NCBI GenBank assembly: GCA_012270065.1
Contig: JAAXJB010000039.1
Coordinates: 1,341-47,064, forward strand
DNA length: 45,724 nucleotides
Direction of reading: 5' to 3'
From: Rubripirellula sp.
Lineage (GTDB): Bacteria; Planctomycetota; Planctomycetia; Pirellulales; Pirellulaceae
Position 1 is the stretch's first letter. Every line of letters starts with the position of its first letter. The notes beneath the pieces were generated by a model that worked only from the letters and a program-made list of their open reading frames with translations, searched no databases and was not told where the DNA came from. Of the stretch, positions 1 through 9,441 are shown in pieces. The position numbers and the translations under genes were made by a program.

Positions 1-747
1 GACCAATGGCTTGGTGGCTTCGAAATCACCATTTACCACCACTGGATTTGCAAGATCGGGCAGTACCACGCGATCCTTCTCTGCCTCTCCGGTCATCGGT
101 ACAAATAGCGTTGGCCGGAGTTCTTCTGGCACGAGCTTTCCGTTGCGTTTAGTCATCCGGTAAAGCGTCTGCTGGTAGCGTTCCCCCACCGGAATGATCA
201 GCGTTCCCCCCTCACGCAACTGTTCCACCAGTGGCTCTGGCACTGATTCAGGGCTGCAAGTCACGATGATCTTGTCGAATGGAGCGGCTTCTGGCCATCC
301 TTGGAATCCATCTGCCACTCGTGTAGAAACATTGCCATATTTCAGCCTTGATAGATTTTCTGCTGCCTTTTTACTGAGGCATGGCATGATTTCAATCGAG
401 TAGACATGTCGCACAAGTGAGCTTAAAACGGCAGCCTGATATCCACTGCCTGTGCCTACCTCAAGGACTCGATCATCTTGCTGGGGTTGGATCGTCTCCG
501 TCATCAGAGCGACGGTAAATGGACTGCTGATGGTTTGGGAATCACCAATTGGAACAGCCATATCCAAATAGGCATACTGTGTCTTCGACTCCGGCATGAA
601 TACATGTCGCGGTGTATTCCGCATCGCGTGCAGCACCCGCGCGTCAGTAATTCCTGCACTCGCAACGAACTGGTCCACCATGTGCTGACAGCGTTTCCAT
701 GAAAGATCATCACTGTGAGAATCCGTTGCAAGAGACAGCCAAGACAA
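1..747 (-). CDS. pcm: Protein-L-isoaspartate O-methyltransferase, partial (3' end outside window)
   Basis: This enzyme repairs damaged proteins by methylating L-isoaspartyl residues with S-adenosylmethionine. The visible 249 codons carry the family signatures in order: [19 protein letters not shown], the region around [15 protein letters not shown], the SAM-binding motif [15 protein letters not shown] (about 30 bases either side of position 450), and [12 protein letters not shown]. The reading frame stays open to base 1, so the C-terminus is missing. After the normal end of the family the protein continues with [16 protein letters not shown], which looks like the start of a carbohydrate-binding-like jelly-roll extension. 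The start is uncertain: TTG at 747 has AGGA just upstream and keeps the residues WKRCQHMV that usually precede the first helix, whereas ATG at 681 is the first ATG. An in-frame TAG at 757-759 limits the N-terminus. It follows the DUF72 gene by about 85 bases on the same strand. Confidence 0.88.
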   Translation of the reverse strand, partial: MSWLSLATDSHSDDLSWKRCQHMVDQFVASAGITDARVLHAMRNTPRHVFMPESKTQYAYLDMAVPIGDSQTISSPFTVALMTETIQPQQDDRVLEVGTGSGYQAAVLSSLVRHVYSIEIMPCLSKKAAENLSRLKYGNVSTRVADGFQGWPEAAPFDKIIVTCSPESVPEPLVEQLREGGTLIIPVGERYQQTLYRMTKRNGKLVPEELRPTLFVPMTGEAEKDRVVLPDLANPVVVNGDFEATKPLV

Positions 748-832
748 ACCGTAATCCTATGTGTGTCGTAGACAACTGTTAAAAACACACGGTGCCTTGA
801 TGGGCACTTGTCTTCCACGCGATGCTCTGCGT

Positions 833-1738
833 TTATTTCGAATCATCGTTTTCATCCAGTAGCGAAAGCTGGCGTTCAGAGTCCGGGTATGGAATACTGC
901 AATCCAATTCCGGCAATTCTGCCTGTAATCGCTGAGCCAATCTTCTGGCAAACCTGACGGCGTACTTGTCATCCGGTGCATGAGCAAACACAAAAGGTGT
1001 CAAATCCTGTTGTACCCACCCTGCAATGATTGGTGCCCACTGGTCCAGAAACTGGTCGACCAACTCAACGTTGTTGCGTCCCACGAGACGTAGCATTGGA
1101 AATTTGCCGGTGATGGTCTGACGGACGGGTGTACGCGGTTTTCGACCCTGAGACACCTTCTCGATTTCGTCATCCGGTGGCGATTGAAAGAGTGGGCGAC
1201 TATCAAACAGAACCTTGTCAATCTCAAGCCGGTTCAACAGTTCATTGACTTTTCTCTCGTTATTTCCCAGATCAAACCAGCCAACATGCCGCAACTCGAC
1301 AGCCCATTTAAAATCACGTGGTAACTTTTCGAGGTAACGCACAAGCAAAGGAAATCTGTCTGGACCAAAACGTGGCCCCAGTTGCAGGAAAGTAGGCCCA
1401 AGTCGCCCAGCTGCCTGCAGTGGTTCAATCCGATGCAGGAAATCACGTGTCTGACTCTCCGCATTATGCAACGCGAGATCATGGGAAATCACTTTTGGGA
1501 ACTTCAAAGCAAACCGAAAGGTATCAGGCGTCTGCTCAACCCAGCGTTGGATCGTTGCCGAAGATGGCAACGCATAAAAGGTACTATTCCCCTCCACGGT
1601 ATTGAAAGTACGCGAGTACCAATGCAGCCACTTGCTGTTGGGCGTTTTGGCTGGATAGACCTCTCCTGCCCAGTGTCCGCAGGACCATACTGGACACCCC
1701 AGGAAAACCGTCTGTGAATTGATCATGGTGGGTTTCAT
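833..1738 (-). CDS. DUF72 (YecE-like) family protein
   Basis: The 301-residue protein matches the DUF72 family, which folds as a TIM barrel of unknown biochemical role. Recognisable stretches are FLGCPVWSCGHWAGEVYP at the N-terminus, the FNTVEGNSTFYALPS segment, FRFALKFPKVISHD, LGPTFLQLGPRFGP, and WAVELRHVGWF in the middle. The length is at the upper end for the family because of a C-terminal arginine-rich tail. The ATG at 1738 has AGGTG about ten bases upstream. Only eight bases separate it from the stop of the Ppx/GppA gene, so the two are very likely co-transcribed. No membrane segment or signal peptide is seen. Confidence 0.88.
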   Translation of the reverse strand: MKPTMINSQTVFLGCPVWSCGHWAGEVYPAKTPNSKWLHWYSRTFNTVEGNSTFYALPSSATIQRWVEQTPDTFRFALKFPKVISHDLALHNAESQTRDFLHRIEPLQAAGRLGPTFLQLGPRFGPDRFPLLVRYLEKLPRDFKWAVELRHVGWFDLGNNERKVNELLNRLEIDKVLFDSRPLFQSPPDDEIEKVSQGRKPRTPVRQTITGKFPMLRLVGRNNVELVDQFLDQWAPIIAGWVQQDLTPFVFAHAPDDKYAVRFARRLAQRLQAELPELDCSIPYPDSERQLSLLDENDDSK

Positions 1739-1746
1739 ACCGGCAC

Positions 1747-3327
1747 CTAGGACTTACGGGCACGCAGCAGTACCGGAATTCCAAAAACATCCCGGAACAG
1801 TCCTGCATTTTCTCGCATCGCAATTTGCTCCAGTGACACGTCATCTACCCCAGGCACGTTGATGACCAATTGCTGCCCGTCATTGACGCATTCGATCTCG
1901 AGGATCCGACCACTGCGGGTGTCATCAAGCGCGATCGCAATTCGCAACAATGCAGCCAATTTCGAGACGGCCACGCGATCTTCCTGGGCCAATGATCCAT
2001 AATCTACATGCGATGGCTGGGGAAATGCCCGTCGATGATATCTCGCGACGAGTCCCACCTGCAATAAATCACTCTTCGAAAGCCCAAACAATTCGCTGTG
2101 ACGAATCAGATACAGAGCATGCTTGTGATTGCTTTTCACATTGACAATCAAACCGATTTCATGAAGCAACGCAGCAACAAAGAGAATCACTTCGTGCCTG
2201 CTGTCCAGCAAGTGTTCATGCTGAAGTTGCTGAAACAGTTTTCTCGCAAGTTCAGCGACGTTCCGGGCGTGTGATTCATCAAGATCAAATTTGCGTCCGA
2301 GCGAAATCGCAGACCGAACAATCTGATTCCGAAAATCAGCCGTCCAACCCCCGCCAAGCGACATATCCTGCAACAGGCCATCACGAAGATTTGTATCACA
2401 AACAAATAGATCATCCAGACTCAAGTGTCTCGCCAACATCGTGTAAACGAGCAATGCGGGCCCAAGCGTTTCAGCCTCCGTGTAACTGACTCCATAACGG
2501 CGCACAATTGCGTCTTCATCGAGTTTCAGAATCTTTGATGTAAACTCATCAAGCAGATTGACCGGTAGGCCAGCCAACGACTGACCATCCCAACCAGTCA
2601 GAATATTCTTGCAAGCGAATCGGATATCACCACCAATCGCAACGACATGCACCGGGGTGCCATCCAATTTCTCATCCGTCAAGCGATTCAACGCGCGTCT
2701 GATGTGGCTTTCCATCATTGAACGACGCCGCGAAGTGCTGGAACGCACGCCCTTGAGCATCCTCAGCAGTCGCAATGACCCCAAGCGGAAAGACTGGCTT
2801 TCGAGAACGTTGCCACCCCGCAGCAGGAGCATTTCGGTGTTTCCACCACCGACCTCCACAACGAGAGATTTACCATCGGCAAGAGAGGGATCTGCCTGCA
2901 GTTGAGGCATGACACCCATATAAGTAATGCGATTGACCTCCGCCTCATCAATGGATTCAACATTCAGGCCTGTCGCGACGTAAATGCGATCAGCAAAAGC
3001 TAAACGGTTTGAGGCTTCACGCACTGCAGTGGTCGCAACCACTCGTACATCGGTTGGTTTGATTCCGTATTCCTGCAAAACCCTCTGGTAACGCTGCAAT
3101 ACGGAGGCGGACCTTTCGATGGTCTTCCGCGACAATCGCCTGTTTTCGAAGGCTTCACGCCCCAGATCCATCGGTTGCGTGAGAGTGTCGAGCGTTCGCA
3201 CTTGTCCATCGGGATGAATTTCCGCGATGGCCATGCGAATACTGGTTGCACCAATGTCAATCACAGCTGCGGCTCGCGGTACACCGCGGTCGATGGCAAT
3301 TTCCGGATTCGACGGCAATGTTGACAT
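1747..3327 (-). CDS. ppx: Ppx/GppA family phosphatase with C-terminal HD-like domain
   Basis: This is a 526-residue member of the exopolyphosphatase / guanosine pentaphosphatase family (actin-like ATPase fold). The N-terminal phosphate loop reads VIDIGATSIRM (residues 22-32), ATTAVREASN lies at 98-107, and the glycine-rich second phosphate motif VEVGGGNTEM is at 157-166. A C-terminal HD-type domain follows, with the metal motif LLHEIG at about 388-393 (HE in place of HD) and KHALYLIRHSELFGL around 402-416. Ppx-type enzymes remove terminal phosphate from polyphosphate and GppA-type enzymes hydrolyse pppGpp. The sequence alone does not separate the two activities. It is the first gene of the run toward DUF72 and pcm. 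Confidence 0.88.
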   Translation of the reverse strand: MSTLPSNPEIAIDRGVPRAAAVIDIGATSIRMAIAEIHPDGQVRTLDTLTQPMDLGREAFENRRLSRKTIERSASVLQRYQRVLQEYGIKPTDVRVVATTAVREASNRLAFADRIYVATGLNVESIDEAEVNRITYMGVMPQLQADPSLADGKSLVVEVGGGNTEMLLLRGGNVLESQSFRLGSLRLLRMLKGVRSSTSRRRSMMESHIRRALNRLTDEKLDGTPVHVVAIGGDIRFACKNILTGWDGQSLAGLPVNLLDEFTSKILKLDEDAIVRRYGVSYTEAETLGPALLVYTMLARHLSLDDLFVCDTNLRDGLLQDMSLGGGWTADFRNQIVRSAISLGRKFDLDESHARNVAELARKLFQQLQHEHLLDSRHEVILFVAALLHEIGLIVNVKSNHKHALYLIRHSELFGLSKSDLLQVGLVARYHRRAFPQPSHVDYGSLAQEDRVAVSKLAALLRIAIALDDTRSGRILEIECVNDGQQLVINVPGVDDVSLEQIAMRENAGLFRDVFGIPVLLRARKS

Positions 3328-3473
3328 TCGCTCTGCAAGACTCGTGCGTCAGAAAAGGTACCCAACTGCCATCATCATACCTACATATCAACCAGCTCCC
3401 AAAGGCCACCGGCCACGAATGTTGGCCCAGATGTTTCGCAATTCAGGAAAATCACGTCAGGATGGTGGATAAT

Positions 3474-4454
3474 TCAGGTTTCGCTCGTCACGGGTGACGC
3501 ATTCGCTTCCAATCCTTCACCTCGTCTTTGCCAGCCGACTGCCAGTATTGTGCCAGTCAGCATACAGCCAAACGTATATGCAGCTGTTGGAATCGTCGCC
3601 AAGCTATCCGGACCATACAGACTCACTGCCAATGCCGTTCCCAAGCCTGCATTCTGCATGCCGACCTCCAGAGTCAAGGCTCTTCTACAGGCTTGGGGTA
3701 ATTTTGCCATCCCACCCACAAACCACCCTGCAAGGTATCCAATCACATTGATCAGCAACAACACAACTGCCAGCAGCAAACCCACATTCACAAGATTTTC
3801 ACGGTCACCAGCGACCACGATCACAATGATTCCCAACAGAGCTACCGATGCGATGCCGGATCCCCACGCATCGGCTCTGCGTCGGAACCAAGACCACTTA
3901 CGACAGATCAGAAAACCAACAACGGTTGGCAAAACAACCAGCACGCACAAACGAACAGAAGAATCGACAAGTGATTTTTCAGTGGTAGCACTCGCCACCA
4001 CCCATAACACAAGCGGGACCGTCAGTGGTGAAAGAAGAGTCGCAACACTGGTCAAACTGACCGAATACGCAACGCTACCTTTTGCAGTATTGGTCAATAC
4101 ATTGGACGCCATCGCACCAGGAACACATCCAACCAGAATGACCCCGTTTGCAATATCGGGCTCAAGTGGAAATACCTTCGTCATGATCCACGCTGCGCCT
4201 GGCATTACCAGGACCTGTGTGAGCACACCCAGCACGACCCACCATGGGTGCCTGCGTAATGGACGCAACTCTTCTTGACGCACCAGCGTGCCCAGAAAAA
4301 ACATGGCAACGACAACCAACGTCCAGAGGACAGGAGCCCTGATTGAATCTGGTGGTGTGAAAGGATCGAAACCGAGTTGCTGCGCTGGCCATGCATACGC
4401 TACCGCCGAAGCAAATACCAGCCAAAACAAAATTGAACGAAAGATAAGATTCAA
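3474..4454 (-). CDS. Bile acid:sodium symporter (SBF/ASBT) family transporter
   Basis: This 326-residue, strongly hydrophobic protein has roughly nine or ten predicted membrane segments. It carries the family signature ILVGCVPGAMASNVLTNTAKG near residues 106-126 and VGMQNAGLGTALAVSLYGP near 265-283, the two crossover regions that form the sodium and substrate sites in this family. The substrate cannot be predicted; bacterial members carry organic anions. Translation probably begins at TTG 4454, whose last bases overlap the TGA of the upstream HAD gene (TTGA), suggesting translational coupling. No better ATG is found without cutting into the first membrane segment. Confidence 0.88.
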   Translation of the reverse strand: MNLIFRSILFWLVFASAVAYAWPAQQLGFDPFTPPDSIRAPVLWTLVVVAMFFLGTLVRQEELRPLRRHPWWVVLGVLTQVLVMPGAAWIMTKVFPLEPDIANGVILVGCVPGAMASNVLTNTAKGSVAYSVSLTSVATLLSPLTVPLVLWVVASATTEKSLVDSSVRLCVLVVLPTVVGFLICRKWSWFRRRADAWGSGIASVALLGIIVIVVAGDRENLVNVGLLLAVVLLLINVIGYLAGWFVGGMAKLPQACRRALTLEVGMQNAGLGTALAVSLYGPDSLATIPTAAYTFGCMLTGTILAVGWQRRGEGLEANASPVTSET

Positions 4455-5089
4455 GTTTCTGTCCCCAAAACTTCAAAACCCTTCAACACGCTGATTGCCT
4501 CTGGACCACCTAGACAACGTTGCGCAAACCAGCCCCGATTCCGAGCGGCCTGCACATTCTCTGCTTTGTCATCGAGAAAAAGGATATCCCCAGCAGAAAC
4601 ACCGGCCCTTTGCTCTGCGACTTCGTAGATCACAGAATCCGGCTTCATGGCATGTTCTTCAAAACTGAGAACCGTTGCGTCAAAACTGAATTGATTCATC
4701 AGATAGGGTTGGTTGCAGATCCAATCCCAGTGCGACTGACAAGTGTTGGACAATAAACCGACACCATATCCATTTGCTCGCACAACATCGAGTATTTCTG
4801 CCATTTCATCAATTGGTAAGAACATGTCGCTGAGAGCCTCAAGTAATCTCATCGTCGGCATTCGAGAACTCGTCAAACGCAAGGCCCGGCGGATCTCCTC
4901 AGCAAATCCTTCTCCATTGAAGTGCCCCAACTCAAATCGGTTCTGCGCACCACTTTCATAGACCACCTCCCGAGCCTGTGCCCGACTTACTCCAAACACT
5001 TCACAGAGATTTTTGAGTGCGATCTCAGGATCAAAACGGACCAAGATGTTTCCCAAATCAAAATAAACAAATTTGATTTGATTTTTCAT
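4451..5089 (-). CDS. HAD-superfamily phosphatase (HAD-IA, YihX-like)
   Basis: The protein is a haloacid-dehalogenase-type hydrolase of about 212 residues. Motif I is VYFDLGNILVRFD at the N-terminus, motif II is the SNT in VGLLSNTCQSHW, the motif III lysine lies in MKPDSVIYEV, and motif IV is ILFLDDKAENVQAAR. The spacing resembles YihX, an alpha-glucose-1-phosphate phosphatase, but substrate specificity is not deducible. The ATG at 5089 places motif I at residue 5 as in relatives. A further in-frame ATG at 5137 would add 16 residues without family similarity. The gene overlaps the following symporter gene by four bases. Confidence 0.85.
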   Translation of the reverse strand: MKNQIKFVYFDLGNILVRFDPEIALKNLCEVFGVSRAQAREVVYESGAQNRFELGHFNGEGFAEEIRRALRLTSSRMPTMRLLEALSDMFLPIDEMAEILDVVRANGYGVGLLSNTCQSHWDWICNQPYLMNQFSFDATVLSFEEHAMKPDSVIYEVAEQRAGVSAGDILFLDDKAENVQAARNRGWFAQRCLGGPEAISVLKGFEVLGTET

Positions 5090-5174
5090 TGCGGATGGAA
5101 AATCTGTAAATGAATCCAGTTGCACAATAACAACCATTCAGAGCAAACGAATGTGAGGCAGAAAACACAATCCG

Positions 5175-5837
5175 TCAGAGTGGGCGAATACGAATATTGC
5201 GATACCATGCTTCGGTGGGTTTGCCGCTGTGAATTTGCAAAGCGATCTTTCCGTGCTGCGGGATTTTCGTGTCGGTCTCGGTGTAATCAACCGTTCGTTC
5301 ACCATTTACAAAAATCTGTACACGAGGACCTTTGCAGATCACTCGCATCGCATTCCACTGCCCGGGCTTGACCAATTTCTTCCCCAATTCCGCCTCTGGC
5401 TCTGCCAGCATTTTTCTTCTTCTGGACTCATCGTACAACGCTCCCCAAACTGATCGCTTCCACGCCATGCCAATATCTGCCTGATAACCAGAAACCTCGC
5501 TGCTTCCGACAACGCGCTGTGACCTGAACTGCACGCCTGCGTTTTGCCCTTCTCCAACCAGTTTGGCTTCGAACCTCAACTCGAAATCAGCGTATTCCCG
5601 CGTGGTGCAGAGAAACTCGTTATGGGGAATTTTTTCAGTCAAGCGTCCCGCAACAATTGCTTCATCCTCAACTCGGAACCAATAGGCGTTTCCTTCCCAA
5701 CCCAGCAACGATTGCCCGTCAAAAAGAGGAAGTGAATACACAGCAAAATCATCCTTGGCATCCTCGGCACAAACGTTTAACACAGGGAATGCTGCGATAA
5801 AGCCCACCGTGAGGACTGTGAAAAACGTGGATTTCAT
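5175..5837 (-). CDS. Secreted DUF1080 (3-keto-disaccharide hydrolase type) protein
   Basis: The predicted precursor has 220 residues. A signal peptide (MKSTFFTVLTVGFIAAFPVLNVCA) is followed by one DUF1080 domain with SLLGWEG, NEFLCTTREYADFELRFEAKL, NAGVQFRSQRV, GYQADIG and the C-terminal KIALQIHSGKPTEAWYRNIRIRPL. Members of this concanavalin-like family hydrolyse 3-keto-glycosides or act as glycan-binding modules and are greatly expanded in Planctomycetes. The start at ATG 5837 is supported by GGAG seven bases upstream. An in-frame upstream ATG (5942) would add a non-signal extension. A small stem-loop (5849-5863) directly abuts the Shine-Dalgarno. It is divergent from ilvD. Confidence 0.87.
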   Translation of the reverse strand: MKSTFFTVLTVGFIAAFPVLNVCAEDAKDDFAVYSLPLFDGQSLLGWEGNAYWFRVEDEAIVAGRLTEKIPHNEFLCTTREYADFELRFEAKLVGEGQNAGVQFRSQRVVGSSEVSGYQADIGMAWKRSVWGALYDESRRRKMLAEPEAELGKKLVKPGQWNAMRVICKGPRVQIFVNGERTVDYTETDTKIPQHGKIALQIHSGKPTEAWYRNIRIRPL

Positions 5838-5848
5838 GATGATTCTCC

Positions 5849-5872
5849 CCGGGTTACGCCCGGTCCCTTTTT
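5849..5872. promoter_or_regulatory. Stem-loop between DUF1080 and ilvD
   Basis: CCGGG (5849-5853), loop TTACG, CCCGG (5859-5863), then TCCCTTTTT on the plus strand. Read on the plus strand it resembles a short intrinsic terminator upstream of ilvD. Read on the minus strand the stem ends exactly where the GGAG ribosome-binding site of the DUF1080 gene begins. Which orientation matters is not known; the stem is only 5 bp, although all G-C. Confidence 0.4.
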
Positions 5873-5940
5873 CATTTGAATAAACGTGATCATAATCTGT
5901 ACCGTTCTGCTCCGTTGCAACGACCGTAAAAAGAAGCCAC

Positions 5941-7620
5941 ATGAATCAGCCACTGAACAAATACAGCAGCAAAATCACACAGCCCAAAAGTCAGGGAGCG
6001 TCTCAAGCCATGCTGTATGCGACTGGCATGCAACCAGAAGACATGGACAAAGCACAGGTAGGTATTGCCAGTGTCTGGTATGAAGGCAACAGTTGCAACA
6101 TGCACCTGCTGGATCTCGCCGCTGAAGTAAAGACTGGTGTTACAGCAGCAGGGCTGGTTGGAATGCGGTTCAACACCATTGGGGTCAGTGATGGCATTTC
6201 CATGGGCACCGACGGCATGAGTTTCAGTTTGCAAAGTCGTGATCTGATCGCTGATTCAATCGAAACGATCATGGGTGCTCAATGGTACGACGGGCTGATC
6301 GCATTGCCCGGATGTGACAAGAACATGCCCGGTTGCCTGATCGCGATGGGTCGACTCAATCGTCCAGCCATCATGGTCTATGGTGGCACAATCAAACCCG
6401 GCAGTTACAAGAACGAAAAACTGGACATTGTCAGCGCATTCCAGTGTTATGGACAATTCATCGCTGGGCAAATCAGCGAAGAAGAACGCTCCGAAATCGT
6501 GCGACGCAGTTGCCCCGGTGCAGGTGCATGCGGCGGCATGTATACCGCGAACACGATGGCAACAGCAATCGAGGCCCTCGGCATGTCACTGCCTTACTCG
6601 GCCAGCATCCCAGCCGAGGATGATGAGAAAAAAGAAGAATGCCAACGGGCAGGCGCAGCCATTCTCAAGCTGCTGGAAGCCGACATTAAACCACGTGACA
6701 TCATGACCCGCGCCGCATTTGAAAATGCGATGGTGACCGTCATGGCGTTGGGAGGCAGTACGAACGCCGTTTTGCATCTGATCGCCATGGCTCGTAGTGT
6801 CGATGTGAATCTCACCATCGAAGACTTCCAGGCAGTCAGTGACCGCATCCCCTATCTGGCCGACCTGAAACCAAGCGGTAAGTTCGTACAAGAGGATCTG
6901 CACTCCATTGGTGGCACACCGGCGGTAATGAAATACCTGCTTGAACATGACCTGATGGATGGCTCGTGCATGACCGTCACAGGAAAGACGCTCGCAGAGA
7001 ATGTCAAGGATCTGCCCGGTTTAAAAGAAGGTCAGAGCATTGTCAGCCCGGTCGAAAAACCACTGAAAAAGACTGGCCACATCCGAATCCTGCGTGGCAC
7101 ACTTGCTCCCGAAGGTGCAGTTGCAAAAATCACGGGCAAAGAGGGACTGCAATTTTCCGGACCTGCACGCTGCTTCGACAGTGAAGAAGACATGCTTCAC
7201 GCACTCGAACAGAAACAGATCCAGAAAGGTGACGTTGTTGTGATTCGTTATGAAGGCCCGAAAGGTGGACCGGGCATGCCCGAGATGCTGACACCAACGA
7301 GCGCGATCATGGGAGCGGGACTTGGTGCGGATGTTGCCATGCTGACCGATGGTCGATTCAGTGGAGGCAGTCATGGCTTTATCGTCGGGCACATCACCCC
7401 AGAAGCGCAGGTTGGGGGCCCATTGGCATTGCTGGTCGACGGCGACATTGTGACGATCGATGCCGAAACCAATCGGCTTGACGTGGACCTAAGCGATGAT
7501 GAACTTGCCGAACGCGCCAACGCCTGGACAGCACCACCTTTGAAAGCGACACGTGGCACGCTCTACAAGTACATCAAGAACGTCAAGACAGCCAGCGAAG
7601 GCTGTGTCACCGACGAGTGA
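5941..7620 (+). CDS. ilvD: Dihydroxy-acid dehydratase
   Basis: This 559-residue enzyme is full length for the family and catalyses the dehydration of dihydroxy-acids to 2-keto acids in valine, leucine and isoleucine synthesis. The three cysteines expected to bind the iron-sulfur cluster are C52 (in NSCNMH), C125 (in GCDKNMPGC) and C197 (in [14 protein letters not shown]). Other family motifs are [13 protein letters not shown] and the C-terminal [22 protein letters not shown]. It starts at ATG 5941 and is transcribed divergently from the DUF1080 gene. No other branched-chain amino acid gene is in the window, so it is probably expressed alone. Confidence 0.97.
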   Translation: MNQPLNKYSSKITQPKSQGASQAMLYATGMQPEDMDKAQVGIASVWYEGNSCNMHLLDLAAEVKTGVTAAGLVGMRFNTIGVSDGISMGTDGMSFSLQSRDLIADSIETIMGAQWYDGLIALPGCDKNMPGCLIAMGRLNRPAIMVYGGTIKPGSYKNEKLDIVSAFQCYGQFIAGQISEEERSEIVRRSCPGAGACGGMYTANTMATAIEALGMSLPYSASIPAEDDEKKEECQRAGAAILKLLEADIKPRDIMTRAAFENAMVTVMALGGSTNAVLHLIAMARSVDVNLTIEDFQAVSDRIPYLADLKPSGKFVQEDLHSIGGTPAVMKYLLEHDLMDGSCMTVTGKTLAENVKDLPGLKEGQSIVSPVEKPLKKTGHIRILRGTLAPEGAVAKITGKEGLQFSGPARCFDSEEDMLHALEQKQIQKGDVVVIRYEGPKGGPGMPEMLTPTSAIMGAGLGADVAMLTDGRFSGGSHGFIVGHITPEAQVGGPLALLVDGDIVTIDAETNRLDVDLSDDELAERANAWTAPPLKATRGTLYKYIKNVKTASEGCVTDE

Positions 7621-7878
7621 CACTCTCCGGCGGATCGGCGAAAAAAAGTGCCGAAAAAAACAAGGTGCCCTATCGTTACAAAAAACGTGTTTGAGCTGTT
7701 TTAACAGTGAAAACGAATGCAAATGGGGAAATGGACCGGTTGTAGGGCAGGGTTCACCCGCCTGAGGTGCCATGTCGCAAACTCAACTCATTTGAGCAAG
7801 GATTCGAGCCAATTTATATTGGTAGCCGGAGATTTGATCTTCCCACCTCGTTTCTGCCTCCCATCCCAGGGTACCCCG

Positions 7879-9441
7879 ATGAACGTGCGGCACCAATGGA
7901 CCAGACATCATGGGCGTGTTCTTCTTGTCATGCCGGTTTTCCTGTGTGCCTTGACCCTGCTAGGCGTTTACCTGACCAGCAATCAACAACTCTGGCAGGA
8001 GCAATCCGAAGACACACTTCTGCTGCATCTGGTTGAACGCAGTAACTTCGAAGCTTTTGTCACGGAACCAGGTGATATCAGGAGCAGCAGTAATGTTGAA
8101 GTCCGGTGTGAAGTGGAGTCCAGAGGATCAGCTGGTGTCACAATCGTGAGTCTTTGTGAGGAAGGTACAGAGGTCAAAAAGGGAGATCTTCTGGTTCAGT
8201 TTGATGACTCTGTTTTACAGAATGAATTGATTGCCCAAAAAATCGTGGTCGCAAAAGACAAGTCGTCATTGATTCAGGCGGAAAGCAATCTTGCCAATGC
8301 CGAACGCACTCTGCGGGAATACGTCGAGGGACTGTTTGACCAGGAAGTTGAATTACTTGAGAGTGCGGTATTTGTGACGGAGGAAGAACTTCGTCGAAAA
8401 GAACTTGAGCTTGCGTCGAATCGCCGAATGGCTGCGAAGGGACTGATCAAACCTTTGCAAGTCAGCGCTGGTGAATTCGCACTTGAAAAATCCCGAAAGG
8501 ATGTTGCAGCCAGCAAGCGGGCGTTGGACGTCTTCAGGCAATTCACCAGGGAGCGAAAGGTAGGTGAATTCACCGCCGAAATTGAAAAACAGAAAGCGAA
8601 TGTCGAAGCTGCCAAGTTCACTCAGGAACTGAGCAAGCAGAAACTGAGTGAGATTTCCGCACAAATCGAACACTGTACGATTCGTGCGCCTGCAGCGGGA
8701 CAGGTTGTCTACGCCAATGAGCGGCAGCGTGGCGAACCAGTTGTCATCGAAGAGGGAAGCCAGATCCGCTACAACCAAATCGTAGCCCGATTACCCGACA
8801 TCAACAAAATGCAGGTTGATGTGAAGATCAACGAATCCCACATCAATCGGGTTCTGCCCGGCATGCGAGCCGAAATCACTCTGGATGCCGATCCTGAAAA
8901 ACTGCTTTATGGCAAAGTAAAACGAGTGGCACCCTATCCTTTTCCGATGCGCTGGCATGGTGCGCCACTGGAATATGGAGTTGAAGTGGCGATCGTCGAC
9001 CCACCTCCCACAATTCGCCCCGGACTACGCGCCAAGGTAAAGATTTACTTCGAAGCGGAGGATTCTGTTTTACTGATCCCGCTTGCGGCCGTGATCAATC
9101 ATGCAAATACTCATTACTGCCTTGTGAGAAAAGGAAAAGAATGGACTGCGACACCAATTTCAATCGGTCCCAACAACAACAATCAAGTCGTTGTCACTGA
9201 TGGCATTTCCGAAGGTGACCAAGTTGCTTTGACACCCTTCCGCTTCATCCAGAGAGCCGATCTTCCCGCGGCCAGCGGCAAGTCCAAAACGCCCGACAAC
9301 AGGACAGAACAGACGACAGCAGCAAAGCAGGCTAAAAGCAACCTCAACAGGTCTGCAGGCTTCAATTCGGAGCCAAGCGAAGGTTCAAAAGAACTCGCGA
9401 ATACCAATGTCAATGAAGCCAACACCGATTCCGGAACATGA
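7879..9441 (+). CDS. HlyD-family periplasmic adaptor (membrane fusion protein)
   Basis: This is a membrane-anchored adaptor of about 520 residues for an efflux or secretion system. One N-terminal membrane segment (VLLVMPVFLCALTLLGVYL) is followed by a split biotinyl-lipoyl domain (EVKKGDLLVQFDDSVLQNEL and, later, IRAPAAGQVVYANE). Between them lies a long alpha-helical coiled-coil hairpin (about residues 130-270), and after them a beta-barrel and membrane-proximal domain (VLPGMRAEITLDADP, IRPGLRAKVKIYF, VVTDGISEGDQV). The last 60 residues are polar and low-complexity (Lys, Ser, Asn, Glu rich), without recognisable function. ATG 7879 is preferred because it places the membrane segment at the N-terminus; the frame is open further upstream. 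Its stop overlaps the start of the permease gene (ATGA). Confidence 0.88.
   Translation: MNVRHQWTRHHGRVLLVMPVFLCALTLLGVYLTSNQQLWQEQSEDTLLLHLVERSNFEAFVTEPGDIRSSSNVEVRCEVESRGSAGVTIVSLCEEGTEVKKGDLLVQFDDSVLQNELIAQKIVVAKDKSSLIQAESNLANAERTLREYVEGLFDQEVELLESAVFVTEEELRRKELELASNRRMAAKGLIKPLQVSAGEFALEKSRKDVAASKRALDVFRQFTRERKVGEFTAEIEKQKANVEAAKFTQELSKQKLSEISAQIEHCTIRAPAAGQVVYANERQRGEPVVIEEGSQIRYNQIVARLPDINKMQVDVKINESHINRVLPGMRAEITLDADPEKLLYGKVKRVAPYPFPMRWHGAPLEYGVEVAIVDPPPTIRPGLRAKVKIYFEAEDSVLLIPLAAVINHANTHYCLVRKGKEWTATPISIGPNNNNQVVVTDGISEGDQVALTPFRFIQRADLPAASGKSKTPDNRTEQTTAAKQAKSNLNRSAGFNSEPSEGSKELANTNVNEANTDSGT

Noticed and set aside
504-818. Minus-strand 104-codon frame overlapping pcm
   Set aside because: The overlapping frame carries the PCMT motifs, so this one is a frame shadow.
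3550-4278. Plus-strand open frame of 242 codons opposite the symporter gene
   Set aside because: The minus strand encodes a clear SBF-family membrane protein; the plus-strand product is Thr/Pro/Asn rich without similarity.
7621-7716. Intrinsic terminator after ilvD
   Set aside because: The region is A-rich on the plus strand with only a 4-bp CGGC/GCCG pairing and no U-run.
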